Positions 1-6,184 are shown, counted from the stretch's first letter. The stretch: 56,082 bases of DNA from Desulfobacula sp. (GCA_018645325.1 JABGOU010000024.1:1-56082), one strand, 5' to 3'. Notes: generated from the sequence alone by a model not told the origin. Numbers and translations are program-made.

Positions 1-68
1 ATAATCGGGCAAACTTCCTTTAATTTTTTAGCGATCAAAGGCATCATAATGTCATCCAACTTATTCAT
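1..68 (-). CDS. N-terminal fragment of unknown protein (cut by window edge)
   Basis: Reading the minus strand from an ATG at 68 gives an open frame to the window edge: MNKLDDIMMPLIAKKLKEVC, then P-I. An in-frame TGA lies directly before the ATG, so the start is bounded. The amphipathic helix ending in LKEVCP resembles the N-terminus of small nucleotidyltransferase (MNT-type) proteins, but the diagnostic GSY/GSR motif would lie outside the window. No strong ribosome binding site is seen. Family and coding status are both uncertain. Confidence 0.33.
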   Translation of the reverse strand, partial: MNKLDDIMMPLIAKKLKEVCPI

Positions 69-81
69 TCAAACAGCTTAC

Positions 82-114
82 TTATCTTTTTTTTAGGCCA
101 TATCCTTTCAGCGG
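82..114. repeat. 33-bp direct repeat, left copy (flanks toxin-antitoxin pair 1)
   Basis: A 33-base sequence with an 8-T run followed by AGGCCATATCC is identical at 985-1017. The two copies are in the same orientation, 903 bp apart, and enclose the whole PIN/Phd pair and its promoter. Similarity stops at the left edge and fades within a few bases at the right edge. It may be a recombination or target-duplication scar. Confidence 0.85.
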
Positions 115-199
115 GCGTCATAAAATATATTTTTCTCCTTCTCGTATCAGGGAATTTTATGGGTTGACTATGTAAAGTTTATGGGTATATTTAATTTTA

Positions 200-240
200 T
201 TGACATATACATGTACGTTTAATAAAGTATCCATGTACAT
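200..240 (+). promoter_or_regulatory. Promoter and dyad operators of toxin-antitoxin pair 1
   Basis: TTGACA at 200-205 is followed after 17 bp by TAAAGT at 223-228. Two small perfect palindromes overlap this region: TACATGTA at 208-215 in the spacer and ATGTACAT at 233-240 just downstream. The shared CATGTAC word recurs 22 bp apart, about two helical turns. That fits an autoregulatory operator bound by the antitoxin or toxin-antitoxin complex. The promoter is inferred from hexamers only. Confidence 0.5.
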
Positions 241-259
241 ATTATGAAATAAAAGGAAA

Positions 260-658
260 ATGATTTTGACGAGCTATCTATTAGATACACACGCGTTGAT
301 TTTCTGGTTTAGCAAAGAAAACGTTTCTCAAGAATATATTGATTTTCTGGATGAGCAAAATGAACTGGAAAATCTATATGTTTCATCAATTTCATTTTGG
401 GAGACAGCTCTTTTAGTTAAGAAAAAGAGGATTGAACTTAAGGATGTTAATGCCTGGCGTATAAGCTTGATTGAGAACTCCAATATAAAACTTATACGCC
501 CCTCTGCACGAGAAATGATTGAATCTACAAATTTGCCAGATTATCATAAAGATCCTTTTGATCGGCTTCTTATTGTTCAAGCACTGACAAATAACTGCTT
601 GTTTGTTACAAAAGATAAAATAATTCAACAATACAATTTGAAAACATTCTGGATTTAA
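260..658 (+). CDS. PIN-domain toxin (VapC-like ribonuclease)
   Basis: A 132-residue single-domain PIN protein, the usual length for VapC-type toxins. Acidic residues expected to hold the catalytic metal are visible: D9 in YLLDTH, E48 in FWETAL, D101 in DPFDRL and D119 in VTKD. Family members are Mg-dependent RNases that cut tRNA or rRNA and are held inactive by a cognate antitoxin. The ATG at 260 follows AAAAGGAAA; a TTG two codons later would be better spaced. A Phd-like antitoxin gene follows after about 15 bp. The order toxin then antitoxin is the reverse of most vap/phd loci. Specific RNA target unknown. Confidence 0.88.
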   Translation: MILTSYLLDTHALIFWFSKENVSQEYIDFLDEQNELENLYVSSISFWETALLVKKKRIELKDVNAWRISLIENSNIKLIRPSAREMIESTNLPDYHKDPFDRLLIVQALTNNCLFVTKDKIIQQYNLKTFWI

Positions 659-673
659 ATAAAAGAGGTGTCT

Positions 674-901
674 ATGTTAAACATAACGGTAACAAATTTA
701 CGAGGGAATATTTTTGAAATATTAAAAAGAGTCCAGGCTGGTGAACAGGTCATTATAACGCATAATAAAAAAAAAGTCGCTTATATTAAACCTGTTAAAA
801 AATTGGACTGGCGTAAACAAAGCACAGAAAAAATAAAATTGCTCGTTTCGCCGGACGAATTGATTAAACCTGTTGAAGATGTCTGGGATGATTATCTATA
901 G
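674..901 (+). CDS. Phd/YefM-family antitoxin
   Basis: A 75-residue protein beginning MLNITVTNLRGN, with the N-terminal DNA-binding fold of Phd/YefM antitoxins: short strand, helix, then GEQVIITHNKKKVAYIKP. The C-terminal tail (PVEDVWDDYL) is acidic and would wrap the toxin. The ATG at 674 is chosen over the GTG at 668 because AGAGG at 664-668 is then correctly spaced. It lies just downstream of the PIN gene, is probably cotranscribed with it, and may repress the dyad-bearing promoter upstream. Pairing with the toxin is inferred from adjacency. Confidence 0.82.
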   Translation: MLNITVTNLRGNIFEILKRVQAGEQVIITHNKKKVAYIKPVKKLDWRKQSTEKIKLLVSPDELIKPVEDVWDDYL

Positions 902-984
902 GTTTGATCCCATGTTTCATTTAAATGTGTCTGTTTTTTGATAAGAAACAATTCAACAATTCCGCAATTCCGGGGACACCGTAA

Positions 985-1017
985 TTATCTTTTTTTTAGG
1001 CCATATCCTTTCAGCGG
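985..1017. repeat. 33-bp direct repeat, right copy
   Basis: Identical to 82-114 over 33 bases, then diverging after a further CGT. It directly follows the GGGGACACC block, so the repeat may be part of, or target for, a decayed insertion element. Confidence 0.85.
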
Positions 1018-1079
1018 TCGTTTATTTTCCTGGATGAGTCCATCTATCCCAGGGAAAATATTGATTACAAACGATATCA

Positions 1080-1125
1080 CGCTATTTACCCAAAATGCCA
1101 GGGTTGGCAAAATGGGTAAATAGCG
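1080..1125. repeat. Long imperfect hairpin
   Basis: Arms CGCTATTTACCCA (1080-1092) and its complement (1113-1125) pair over 13 bp. A symmetric 3-nt A/A internal bulge and a further 5-bp TGCCA/TGGCA stem follow, with a short GGGT loop. No T tract follows, so it is not a standard terminator. It could be an element end or a site recognised by a transposase or recombinase. Confidence 0.7.
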
Positions 1126-1318
1126 ATTTTTCCAAAGGTTTTACTGTCCAACAGGTTGCACAAAAGCACGACTGAGCTGTCCTTCCTTCCTTTTATAAAG
1201 AAAACCCCGTCTTCATCAATTTATGTGAGTCTATTTTATTTTCAAGCTGGTCGGGCTAAAGATAGGTTGGCCGGACATAGGCTTCATGTTCAATGAGAAG
1301 GGAGATATTTATATGCAT

Positions 1319-1358
1319 TTGACAAATCAGACAATCTGAACTATGATCCAAAATAGTT
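1319..1358 (+). promoter_or_regulatory. Promoter of ATPase 1 with dyad over the -10
   Basis: TTGACA at 1319-1324, a 17-bp spacer, then TATGAT at 1342-1347: a near-consensus sigma-70 promoter. An inverted repeat AACTAT-N8-ATAGTT (1339-1358) covers the -10 box and initiation region, which suggests repression there. GGAG at 1368-1371 is the ribosome binding site for the ATG at 1381. Confidence 0.65.
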
Positions 1359-1380
1359 TAACTAATCTGGAGTATAGATC

Positions 1381-2544
1381 ATGATAAATGAGTTTAAGAG
1401 ATTGCTTGCAATCAATCTTCCTGTTAATCAGTCGGCCTTTCTATGGGGGCCGAGAAAGACAGGCAAGACAACCTTATTGAGAGCACAATTCCCACAAAGC
1501 ATTTTTATCGATTTTCTTAAGACAGACCTTTTTTTTGAATATACAAAATCGCCTTTTTTACTTCGAGAACGATTACTTGCAAAGGAGGAACAGGCTGCAA
1601 AACACCCGGTTATCATTGATGAGGTGCAAAAAGTCCCTCAAGTTCTGGATGAAGTTCACTGGCTTATAGAAAATCAGGGGATAAATTTTATTTTATGCGG
1701 ATCTTCAGCCAGAAAACTCAAACGAGGGCAAGCCAATCTGCTGGGTGGCCGGGCATGGCGGTTTGAGCTGTTTCCGTTGATTTCAAAGGAAATTGAAAAT
1801 CTGGATTTGCTCAGGGCGCTTAATCATGGCCTTATTCCTGTCCATTACCAGCAGAATAATTATCAACGATCCCTGCGCGGTTATGTTCAAGATTATCTGA
1901 AAGAAGAAGTTCTACAGGAGGGTTTGACGAGAAATATACCTGCCTTTTCCAGATTCTTTGAGGCTATGGGCTATGCTCATGGAACTCTGATTAATTATAC
2001 CAATATTGCCCGTGAATGCGGTGTCTCCTCCAAGACAGTCAAGGAATACTATCAAATTCTGGTGGACACTCTGCTTGGTACCTTTGTTCTGCCATTTAAA
2101 AAAAAGCAAGAACGTCAGGTTATAAGCAAGGCCCCGAAATTTTATCTGTTTGACACAGGAGTTGCTGGCAGCATTGTCAGGCGGACGATTGCAAAAGAAA
2201 AAGGAGAGATGTTCGGCAATGCTTTTGAGCACTTCATATATCTTGAGATGCTGGCTCATAGTTCGTACCATGAAATCAATTATGAGATAAATTTCTGGAG
2301 AACAAAATCAGGTCAGGAGGTCGACTTCGTTTTGGGCAGGGGTGAGGTGGCTGTGGAGGTGAAAGGCTCAAAAATGGTGGATAAAAGATCGCTCAGGCCC
2401 ATGAAATCGTTTATTGAACTATACGCTCCCAGGCAGGCTATTGTTGTCTGCAACGAGGCTGAAGAAAGGCTTCATAGCGGTATTAAAATAATGCCCTGGC
2501 GTCTTTTTCTACAAAAACTCTGGCAGGATGAGATTATCAGGTAG
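1381..2544 (+). CDS. AAA+ ATPase with DUF4143 C-terminal domain (copy 1)
   Basis: A 387-residue member of the large, poorly understood AAA_14/DUF4143 family. The Walker A motif GPRKTGKT is at residues 23-30, Walker B VIIDE at 77-81, and a GSSARKL sensor-like segment at about 107-113. The C-terminal half has a winged-helix-like region and then a nuclease-like pattern, SGQEVDFVL followed by AVEVKGS, like an E-D-ExK core. Similar genes occur in accessory islands and often lie near toxin-antitoxin loci; their function is not established. A relic of a second copy lies at 4040-4084, and an intact paralogue on the opposite strand ends at 4939. Confidence 0.85.
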   Translation: MINEFKRLLAINLPVNQSAFLWGPRKTGKTTLLRAQFPQSIFIDFLKTDLFFEYTKSPFLLRERLLAKEEQAAKHPVIIDEVQKVPQVLDEVHWLIENQGINFILCGSSARKLKRGQANLLGGRAWRFELFPLISKEIENLDLLRALNHGLIPVHYQQNNYQRSLRGYVQDYLKEEVLQEGLTRNIPAFSRFFEAMGYAHGTLINYTNIARECGVSSKTVKEYYQILVDTLLGTFVLPFKKKQERQVISKAPKFYLFDTGVAGSIVRRTIAKEKGEMFGNAFEHFIYLEMLAHSSYHEINYEINFWRTKSGQEVDFVLGRGEVAVEVKGSKMVDKRSLRPMKSFIELYAPRQAIVVCNEAEERLHSGIKIMPWRLFLQKLWQDEIIR

Positions 2545-2635
2545 TTATTCCTTATCGGCGGCCGGTAGGGGATATAATTGCAAATCATAACAAAAGAATT
2601 TAATATTTTTCGATTTTGGAAAAGCTGAGAAATTT

Positions 2636-3454
2636 TTGAAAACATTGATATATATATTTATCAGTTTATTGGTAGTTTTATTTGTTTATGGCAGATACAT
2701 CGAGCCAAATAAAATTACAATCAGAGAGATAAAGATAAACACGGGTTTTATCGGCAAACCCTTAAAGGATAAAACTATTGTTCATATTTCAGATCTGCAT
2801 ATGTCAAGCTTTGGAAAGGTTGAAACCAAAGTATTGAAAAGCATTGAGCAGATCAATCCGGACCTGATATTTCTGACAGGCGATTATATAAAATGGAAGG
2901 GTGACACTCAACCTGCACTGCTATTTTTATTCAGGCTAAAAGCAAAATATGGTGTTTTTGCCGTAATGGGGGATTACGACTATTCCGATTCAAGGAAATC
3001 CTGCCTGTTCTGCCATGAAGAGGGAAAAGGCAGGCCCACTAAACAACATCATGTCACTATGCTGAGAAATTCTTCACAACTAATAAATATCAATGGTCAA
3101 ATCGTTAAGATTGCAGGCATAGATGAAAGGTATGGTGACTTTAAAGAATTCAATGAAATGGATGATATTGCTGATCAGGACTTGCCTTTGTTTGTGTTAA
3201 GCCACAGCCCCATGGCTTTTGATGAATTTTCGGGCAAAGACCAGATTTTCATGTTCAGCGGGGACACACATGGCGGTCAGGTGAGACTTCCTTCCTGGTT
3301 GTTTAATCTTCTTGGATATGAAAAAAATGTAAAATACAATTATGGATTATTTCAGGATGGGAATAAAACCATGTATGTAAACAGGGGAATCGGCACAAGC
3401 CATTTCCGGTTCAGGCTTTTCTGTCAACCGGAAATTGTGGTATTCCGATTTTAA
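2636..3454 (+). CDS. Membrane-anchored metallophosphoesterase (YkuE-like, altered ligands)
   Basis: A 272-residue calcineurin-like phosphoesterase with an N-terminal membrane helix (about residues 3-19). DLH is at residues 53-55, then TGDY, a late SHSP, and SGDTHGGQ near the C-terminus, arranged as in YkuE/LpxH-like enzymes. Two expected ligand motifs differ: GNHD is replaced by GDYDY, and GHTH by GDTH. After GDYDYSD comes a Cys-containing insert, SCLFCHEEG. The start is a TTG at 2636 with only weak GAGAAA upstream. The likely role is hydrolysis of a lipid-linked or cyclic phosphodiester at the membrane, but the substrate cannot be told. The lipoprotein gene follows within 12 bp. Confidence 0.8.
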   Translation: MKTLIYIFISLLVVLFVYGRYIEPNKITIREIKINTGFIGKPLKDKTIVHISDLHMSSFGKVETKVLKSIEQINPDLIFLTGDYIKWKGDTQPALLFLFRLKAKYGVFAVMGDYDYSDSRKSCLFCHEEGKGRPTKQHHVTMLRNSSQLININGQIVKIAGIDERYGDFKEFNEMDDIADQDLPLFVLSHSPMAFDEFSGKDQIFMFSGDTHGGQVRLPSWLFNLLGYEKNVKYNYGLFQDGNKTMYVNRGIGTSHFRFRLFCQPEIVVFRF

Positions 3455-3466
3455 GACTTGAATAAC

Positions 3467-4009
3467 ATGGCTAAAATTATATTTATTTTGATTCTTTGTA
3501 TGTTTTTTATAGTTGCCTGTGAAAAAATAAAGAATAAAGAACTTGTATTGTTTGATTTTGAATCAGAATCTGTTTTAGAGAAATTTCACTGGAAATGCCG
3601 CACTCTTTTTTCCCTTTCAGATGATCATGCCGTTCAGGGTAGAAAATCCTTAAAGATAGAATTGTTTCCATCATCATATCCTGGGCTTTCACCCAAATTA
3701 AAGCATCATGACTGGAGAGGGTATCAAACCTTGTGCTTTGAGGTGTACAATCCTTCACCGGAAACGGTAAGTCTTGTTCTAAGAATTGATGATAAAAAAG
3801 ATGCTTTAGAACACAGTGATAGATATAATAAAAGCTTTGTTTTGATGCCGGGGGCAAATCAGTTGAAAATACCCTTGGACAGCCTTAAAACATCTATAAC
3901 AGAAAGACCCCTTGAGTTGAAAAATATCTATAGATTCCTTGTTTTCATGTCCCATCCGGATAAAAAATATGTTTTGTATCTGGATTATTTCCGGCTGGTT
4001 CGGACATAG
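3467..4009 (+). CDS. Small lipoprotein with carbohydrate-binding-like fold
   Basis: About 180 residues. A signal peptide ends in the lipobox FIVAC, so it is probably lipidated and membrane anchored. The mature part (LVLFDFESES..., then VQGRKSLKIEL, RGYQTLCFEVYNP, VSLVLRIDD and YLDYFRLVRT) has the strand pattern of galactose-binding-like or carbohydrate-esterase-associated domains. The ATG at 3467 is preferred over the TTG at 3458. Neither has a clear ribosome binding site, so coupling to the phosphoesterase gene 12 bp upstream is likely. Its last 33 bases recur exactly at 4852-4884. Function unknown. Confidence 0.68.
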   Translation: MAKIIFILILCMFFIVACEKIKNKELVLFDFESESVLEKFHWKCRTLFSLSDDHAVQGRKSLKIELFPSSYPGLSPKLKHHDWRGYQTLCFEVYNPSPETVSLVLRIDDKKDALEHSDRYNKSFVLMPGANQLKIPLDSLKTSITERPLELKNIYRFLVFMSHPDKKYVLYLDYFRLVRT

Positions 4010-4027
4010 ACCCACTATCATTTGTCG
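3977..4027 (+). repeat. 51-bp direct repeat, left copy (3' end of lipoprotein gene)
   Basis: The final codons of the lipoprotein gene, its stop and 18 bp beyond match 4852-4902 at 48 of 51 positions, and the first 33 bases are identical. The copies are 875 bp apart in the same orientation and bracket the vapBC pair. Confidence 0.9.
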
Positions 4028-4028
4028 A

Positions 4029-4048
4029 AAATGGCAGTACTGCCATTT
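4029..4048. repeat. Perfect 20-bp palindrome at a chimeric junction
   Basis: AAATGGCAGTACTGCCATTT is its own reverse complement. It lies where the 51-bp repeat ends and the ATPase relic begins; the relic shares CTGCCATTT with ATPase 1. No T tract follows on either strand, so termination is unlikely. Confidence 0.75.
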
Positions 4049-4084
4049 AAAAAAAGGCAGGAACGTCAGGCTATAAGATAGGCG
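4040..4084 (+). pseudogene. Relic of a second DUF4143-type ATPase gene
   Basis: These 45 bases match 2089-2133 inside ATPase 1 with five substitutions and no indel. Read in the same frame they give LPFKKRQERQAIR-stop against LPFKKKQERQVISK in the intact gene, so a coding sequence was duplicated and later decayed. Nothing recognisable of the rest remains on either side. Confidence 0.8.
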
Positions 4085-4114
4085 CATTGATGACAACTGG
4101 ACGTAAAGGTACAT

Positions 4115-4513
4115 TTAACACTCCCAGTCGTCAAGCCTGAGTCCTGAAATCCGGCTGAAATCTTTTGTGTTGTGAGTTACAAGGGTTGCCGCATGGGCGC
4201 GGGCAATAGCTGCGATGAGCAGATCGTTGGGACCAATTAGTTTGCCTTGTGCCTGCAGGTCTGTTCTAATGAGCCCGTATTCATCTGCACAAAGATCATT
4301 AAATGACAGGCTTTGCAGTGGTGCAAAGAAAAAGTGTAAACGCTGCAGATTTGCATCTATTCTTTTGCTGTTTCTTGCCCCAAAAAAAAGTTCTGCTTTG
4401 ACAATACTGCATAAAGCAATTTCAGAAGGAGAGAGGGAACGAAACTTTTTTTCAACTTCAGGCTGCTGGTTATTCAGCAGATTAATACAGACATTAGTGT
4501 CAAGTAAATACAT
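4115..4513 (-). CDS. vapC: VapC-type PIN toxin
   Basis: A 132-residue classic VapC of the tRNA(fMet)-endonuclease type. It begins MYLLDTNVCI. Metal-binding acids are D5, E41 in KAELFFGA, D97 in GPNDLLIAA and D118 in TKDF. Close relatives cut initiator tRNA in the anticodon loop; that target is inferred from family. The ATG lies 1 nt after the antitoxin stop, the tightly coupled antitoxin-toxin order typical of vapBC. The whole locus is framed by 51-bp direct repeats. Confidence 0.92.
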   Translation of the reverse strand: MYLLDTNVCINLLNNQQPEVEKKFRSLSPSEIALCSIVKAELFFGARNSKRIDANLQRLHFFFAPLQSLSFNDLCADEYGLIRTDLQAQGKLIGPNDLLIAAIARAHAATLVTHNTKDFSRISGLRLDDWEC

Positions 4514-4514
4514 T

Positions 4515-4739
4515 TTATTTTAACGCCAGCCGGTTTTCAAAGTTCCCCTGGTCGGGTCGTTCAAGGGGTTCTCCTTCCCACGAGCCAAAAAGATCAAAAT
4601 AGTTGTCAGGCCACTCATCTGTGATTTCCTGTTTTATGAGAAGAGCCAGATATTTAGATGTTGAAAGATTGGCTTTTTTTGCTTTATGGTGAAATTTATC
4701 TGCTATGTTGTCAGGTACGTAACAATGTAATTGTGCCAT
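4515..4739 (-). CDS. vapB: VapB-type antitoxin (probable ribbon-helix-helix)
   Basis: A 74-residue protein starting MAQLHCYVPDNIADKF, with a short strand then helices (KKANLSTSKYLALLIKQEI) as in ribbon-helix-helix antitoxins. The acidic, aromatic C-terminus (PDNYFDLFGSWEG) is the likely toxin-binding tail. The ATG at 4739 is preferred over one four codons upstream because GGAGG is then 5 nt away. The toxin gene follows immediately. A perfect palindrome at 4749-4760 just upstream of the ribosome binding site is a candidate autoregulatory operator. Confidence 0.85.
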   Translation of the reverse strand: MAQLHCYVPDNIADKFHHKAKKANLSTSKYLALLIKQEITDEWPDNYFDLFGSWEGEPLERPDQGNFENRLALK

Positions 4740-4748
4740 AAATGCCTC

Positions 4749-4760
4749 CAAATATATTTG
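4749..4760 (-). promoter_or_regulatory. Candidate VapB operator
   Basis: CAAATATATTTG is a perfect 12-bp palindrome immediately upstream of the GGAGG of vapB. A TTGACA lies further upstream on the minus strand but lacks a good -10 at the right distance. The operator role is inferred from position. Confidence 0.4.
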
Positions 4761-4851
4761 ATGTATTTATATTAAGATTAAAATTATATAACCGAAGTGT
4801 CAAGGAAAATGTTTTTCATGAGATATACATGGCCAGACCAAGGGCGGACCA

Positions 4852-4902
4852 TATCTGGATTATTTCCGGCTGGTTCGGACATAGCTCCACTATCATTTGG
4901 CG
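4852..4902 (+). repeat. 51-bp direct repeat, right copy (orphan lipoprotein-gene 3' end)
   Basis: It carries the last 11 codons and stop of the lipoprotein gene with no gene body attached, then the same CCACTATCATTTG tail. It is nearly identical to 3977-4027, so the duplication is recent compared with the other relics nearby. Confidence 0.9.
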
Positions 4903-4933
4903 GATTAGGCGATATTGCCAAATCCGCCAAATG
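4894..4933. repeat. 17-bp-arm hairpin after ATPase 2
   Basis: The arms at 4894-4910 and 4917-4933 pair with a single mismatch around the loop GATATT. It begins inside the tail of the 51-bp repeat and ends 5 bp before the stop of ATPase 2. The equivalent place after the left repeat holds the truncated palindrome at 4029-4048, suggesting that copy lost its right arm. No T tract is present. Confidence 0.7.
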
Positions 4934-4938
4934 CCGAT

Positions 4939-6093
4939 CTAATCAGATTCCATTTCTTCAATAAAAAGATGCAGAGGCTTTACCATTACCTTTTTTGAAA
5001 CCGGATATTCCTCCTTTACCGGGGCAATCACTATTGTTTGATCAGGAGATAGATATTCAATGGAATTCCAGAAACTTTTTGACAACTTTGGGCTGATAGA
5101 GGACTTGATCTCTATTGCCATTGTTTTGATACCTTTTGTCAGGATTAAATCTATTTCAGCACCATTGGATGTCCTGTAATATGATGCTTGCCATCGTGAA
5201 AATTGTGTTAAGATGTTTTCTATGACAAGGCCTTCATAGGATGCGCCATAGACTGGATTTGCAAATAAATCTTCTGTCGTTTCTATGCCAAGCAGGGAAT
5301 GGAGAATTCCTGAATCTCTGATATACACTTTGGGAGATTTTATCAGACGCTTTTTAAGGTTTGTCGAAAATGTTGGAAGCACTCTTACTACAAAGGTCTG
5401 TTCAAGCAGGTCAATATATTTTCTGATGGTATGGGAACTGACCCCCATGGAGCCGGCCAATTTTGAAGAATTGAGAACCTGTCCATGGCTGTGTGCGAGC
5501 ATTCTCCAGAATCTGCCCAAAGTATGTGCAGGTATTCTGAACCCAAGTTGCGGGATGTCACGTTCCAGAAATGTTCGGACATAATCTTCGCGCCACTGAA
5601 TACTTGTTTCTTGGTCTGCCAAAAGACTTCTTGGATAGCCTCCGTAAAGCCAATGTGAACGAAAGTCAGTGAAATCCGCTTCCTTTTGAGTGAAAGGGGT
5701 GATTTCTATATGGGAAAGTCTTCCTGCAAGGGATTCCGAACTTTGTCGAATCAGGTCCCTGGAGGCGGAGCCAAGGATTAGAAATTGTGAATTTCTTTTG
5801 TTCCGGTCAATTACCCCTCGCAAAACAGGGAAAATATCAGGGGTTCTCTGGATTTCATCAAGGCAAATCAGATGATCTGAAAATTGGTCAAAAAAAGCTT
5901 CCGGGTCAGTGAGTTTATTGAGATCTGATGGACGTTCCAGGTCCAGGTATATTGCACCAGGGAATTTTTTGATGACCATTTCTGCAATGGTTGATTTACC
6001 AACCTGCCTTGCTCCAAGAAGTGCAACTGCCGGAAAATTATTTAACCTTTGGATAACAGTCTTGGTGACATCTCTTTTAATAATTTCATGCAT
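4939..6093 (-). CDS. AAA+ ATPase with DUF4143 C-terminal domain (copy 2)
   Basis: A 384-residue paralogue of the family at 1381-2544, clearly diverged from it. Walker A is GARQVGKS at residues 27-34 and Walker B LICLDE at 75-80, followed by ILGSASRDL. The C-terminal part contains SNGAEIDLILT and MAIEIKSS, the nuclease-like E-D-ExK pattern. The open frame extends 28 codons upstream, but ATG 6093 (MHEIIKRDV) fits family N-termini and coincides with the predicted transcription start. Function of the family is unknown; family members accompany toxin-antitoxin and other accessory genes. Confidence 0.86.
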   Translation of the reverse strand: MHEIIKRDVTKTVIQRLNNFPAVALLGARQVGKSTIAEMVIKKFPGAIYLDLERPSDLNKLTDPEAFFDQFSDHLICLDEIQRTPDIFPVLRGVIDRNKRNSQFLILGSASRDLIRQSSESLAGRLSHIEITPFTQKEADFTDFRSHWLYGGYPRSLLADQETSIQWREDYVRTFLERDIPQLGFRIPAHTLGRFWRMLAHSHGQVLNSSKLAGSMGVSSHTIRKYIDLLEQTFVVRVLPTFSTNLKKRLIKSPKVYIRDSGILHSLLGIETTEDLFANPVYGASYEGLVIENILTQFSRWQASYYRTSNGAEIDLILTKGIKTMAIEIKSSISPKLSKSFWNSIEYLSPDQTIVIAPVKEEYPVSKKVMVKPLHLFIEEMESD

Positions 6094-6128
6094 ATTTGAA
6101 CTATATGTGCAAATATACATAATGTCAA
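6092..6128 (-). promoter_or_regulatory. Promoter of ATPase 2, predicted leaderless, with dyad over the -10
   Basis: On the minus strand TTGACA (6128-6123), a 17-bp spacer and TATAGT (6105-6100) make a strong promoter. Seven bases past the -10 is 6093, the A of the ATG, so the mRNA would start at the start codon. No ribosome binding site is present. An inverted repeat ATATTTG-N11-CAAATAT (6092-6116) covers the -10 and start codon and could be an operator. Confidence 0.6.
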
Positions 6129-6145
6129 GATGAAAAAAGACCCCT

Positions 6146-6184
6146 TGTAAGTAACAAGGGGGATCGGTACAAGCCATTTCCGGT
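6146..6184 (+). pseudogene. Relic of a metallophosphoesterase gene 3' end
   Basis: These 39 bases match 3372-3410 in the phosphoesterase gene at 34 of 39 positions without indels. In frame they read stop-VTRGIGTSHFR-stop against VNRGIGTSHFRF. Two of the changes are synonymous, suggesting the copy evolved as coding DNA before it decayed. The rest of that gene copy is gone. Confidence 0.75.

Larger units (their letters stand above)
902..1318. other. Gene-poor stretch with mobile-element-like scars
   Basis: No convincing gene is seen here. It holds the right copy of the 33-bp repeat, a preceding block at about 952-984 containing TTCCGGGGACACCGTAATTA (a kind of sequence I recall next to REP-associated/IS200-like transposases, from memory only), and a strong hairpin at 1080-1125. 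The rest looks unstructured. It separates toxin-antitoxin pair 1 from the first ATPase. Confidence 0.5.

Noticed and set aside
938-1123. 61-codon plus-strand open frame
   Set aside because: It runs through the 33-bp repeat and the hairpin, has no ribosome binding site, and its product has no protein-like pattern.
1080-1125. Integron attC site
   Set aside because: No RYYYAAC/GTTRRRY core pair at the ends and no integrase in the window.
4029-4048. Rho-independent terminator
   Set aside because: No T tract follows the palindrome on either strand.
4742-4942. 66-codon plus-strand frame over the vapB promoter and orphan repeat
   Set aside because: Overlaps the operator and the duplicated lipoprotein 3' end in another frame; no coding signal.
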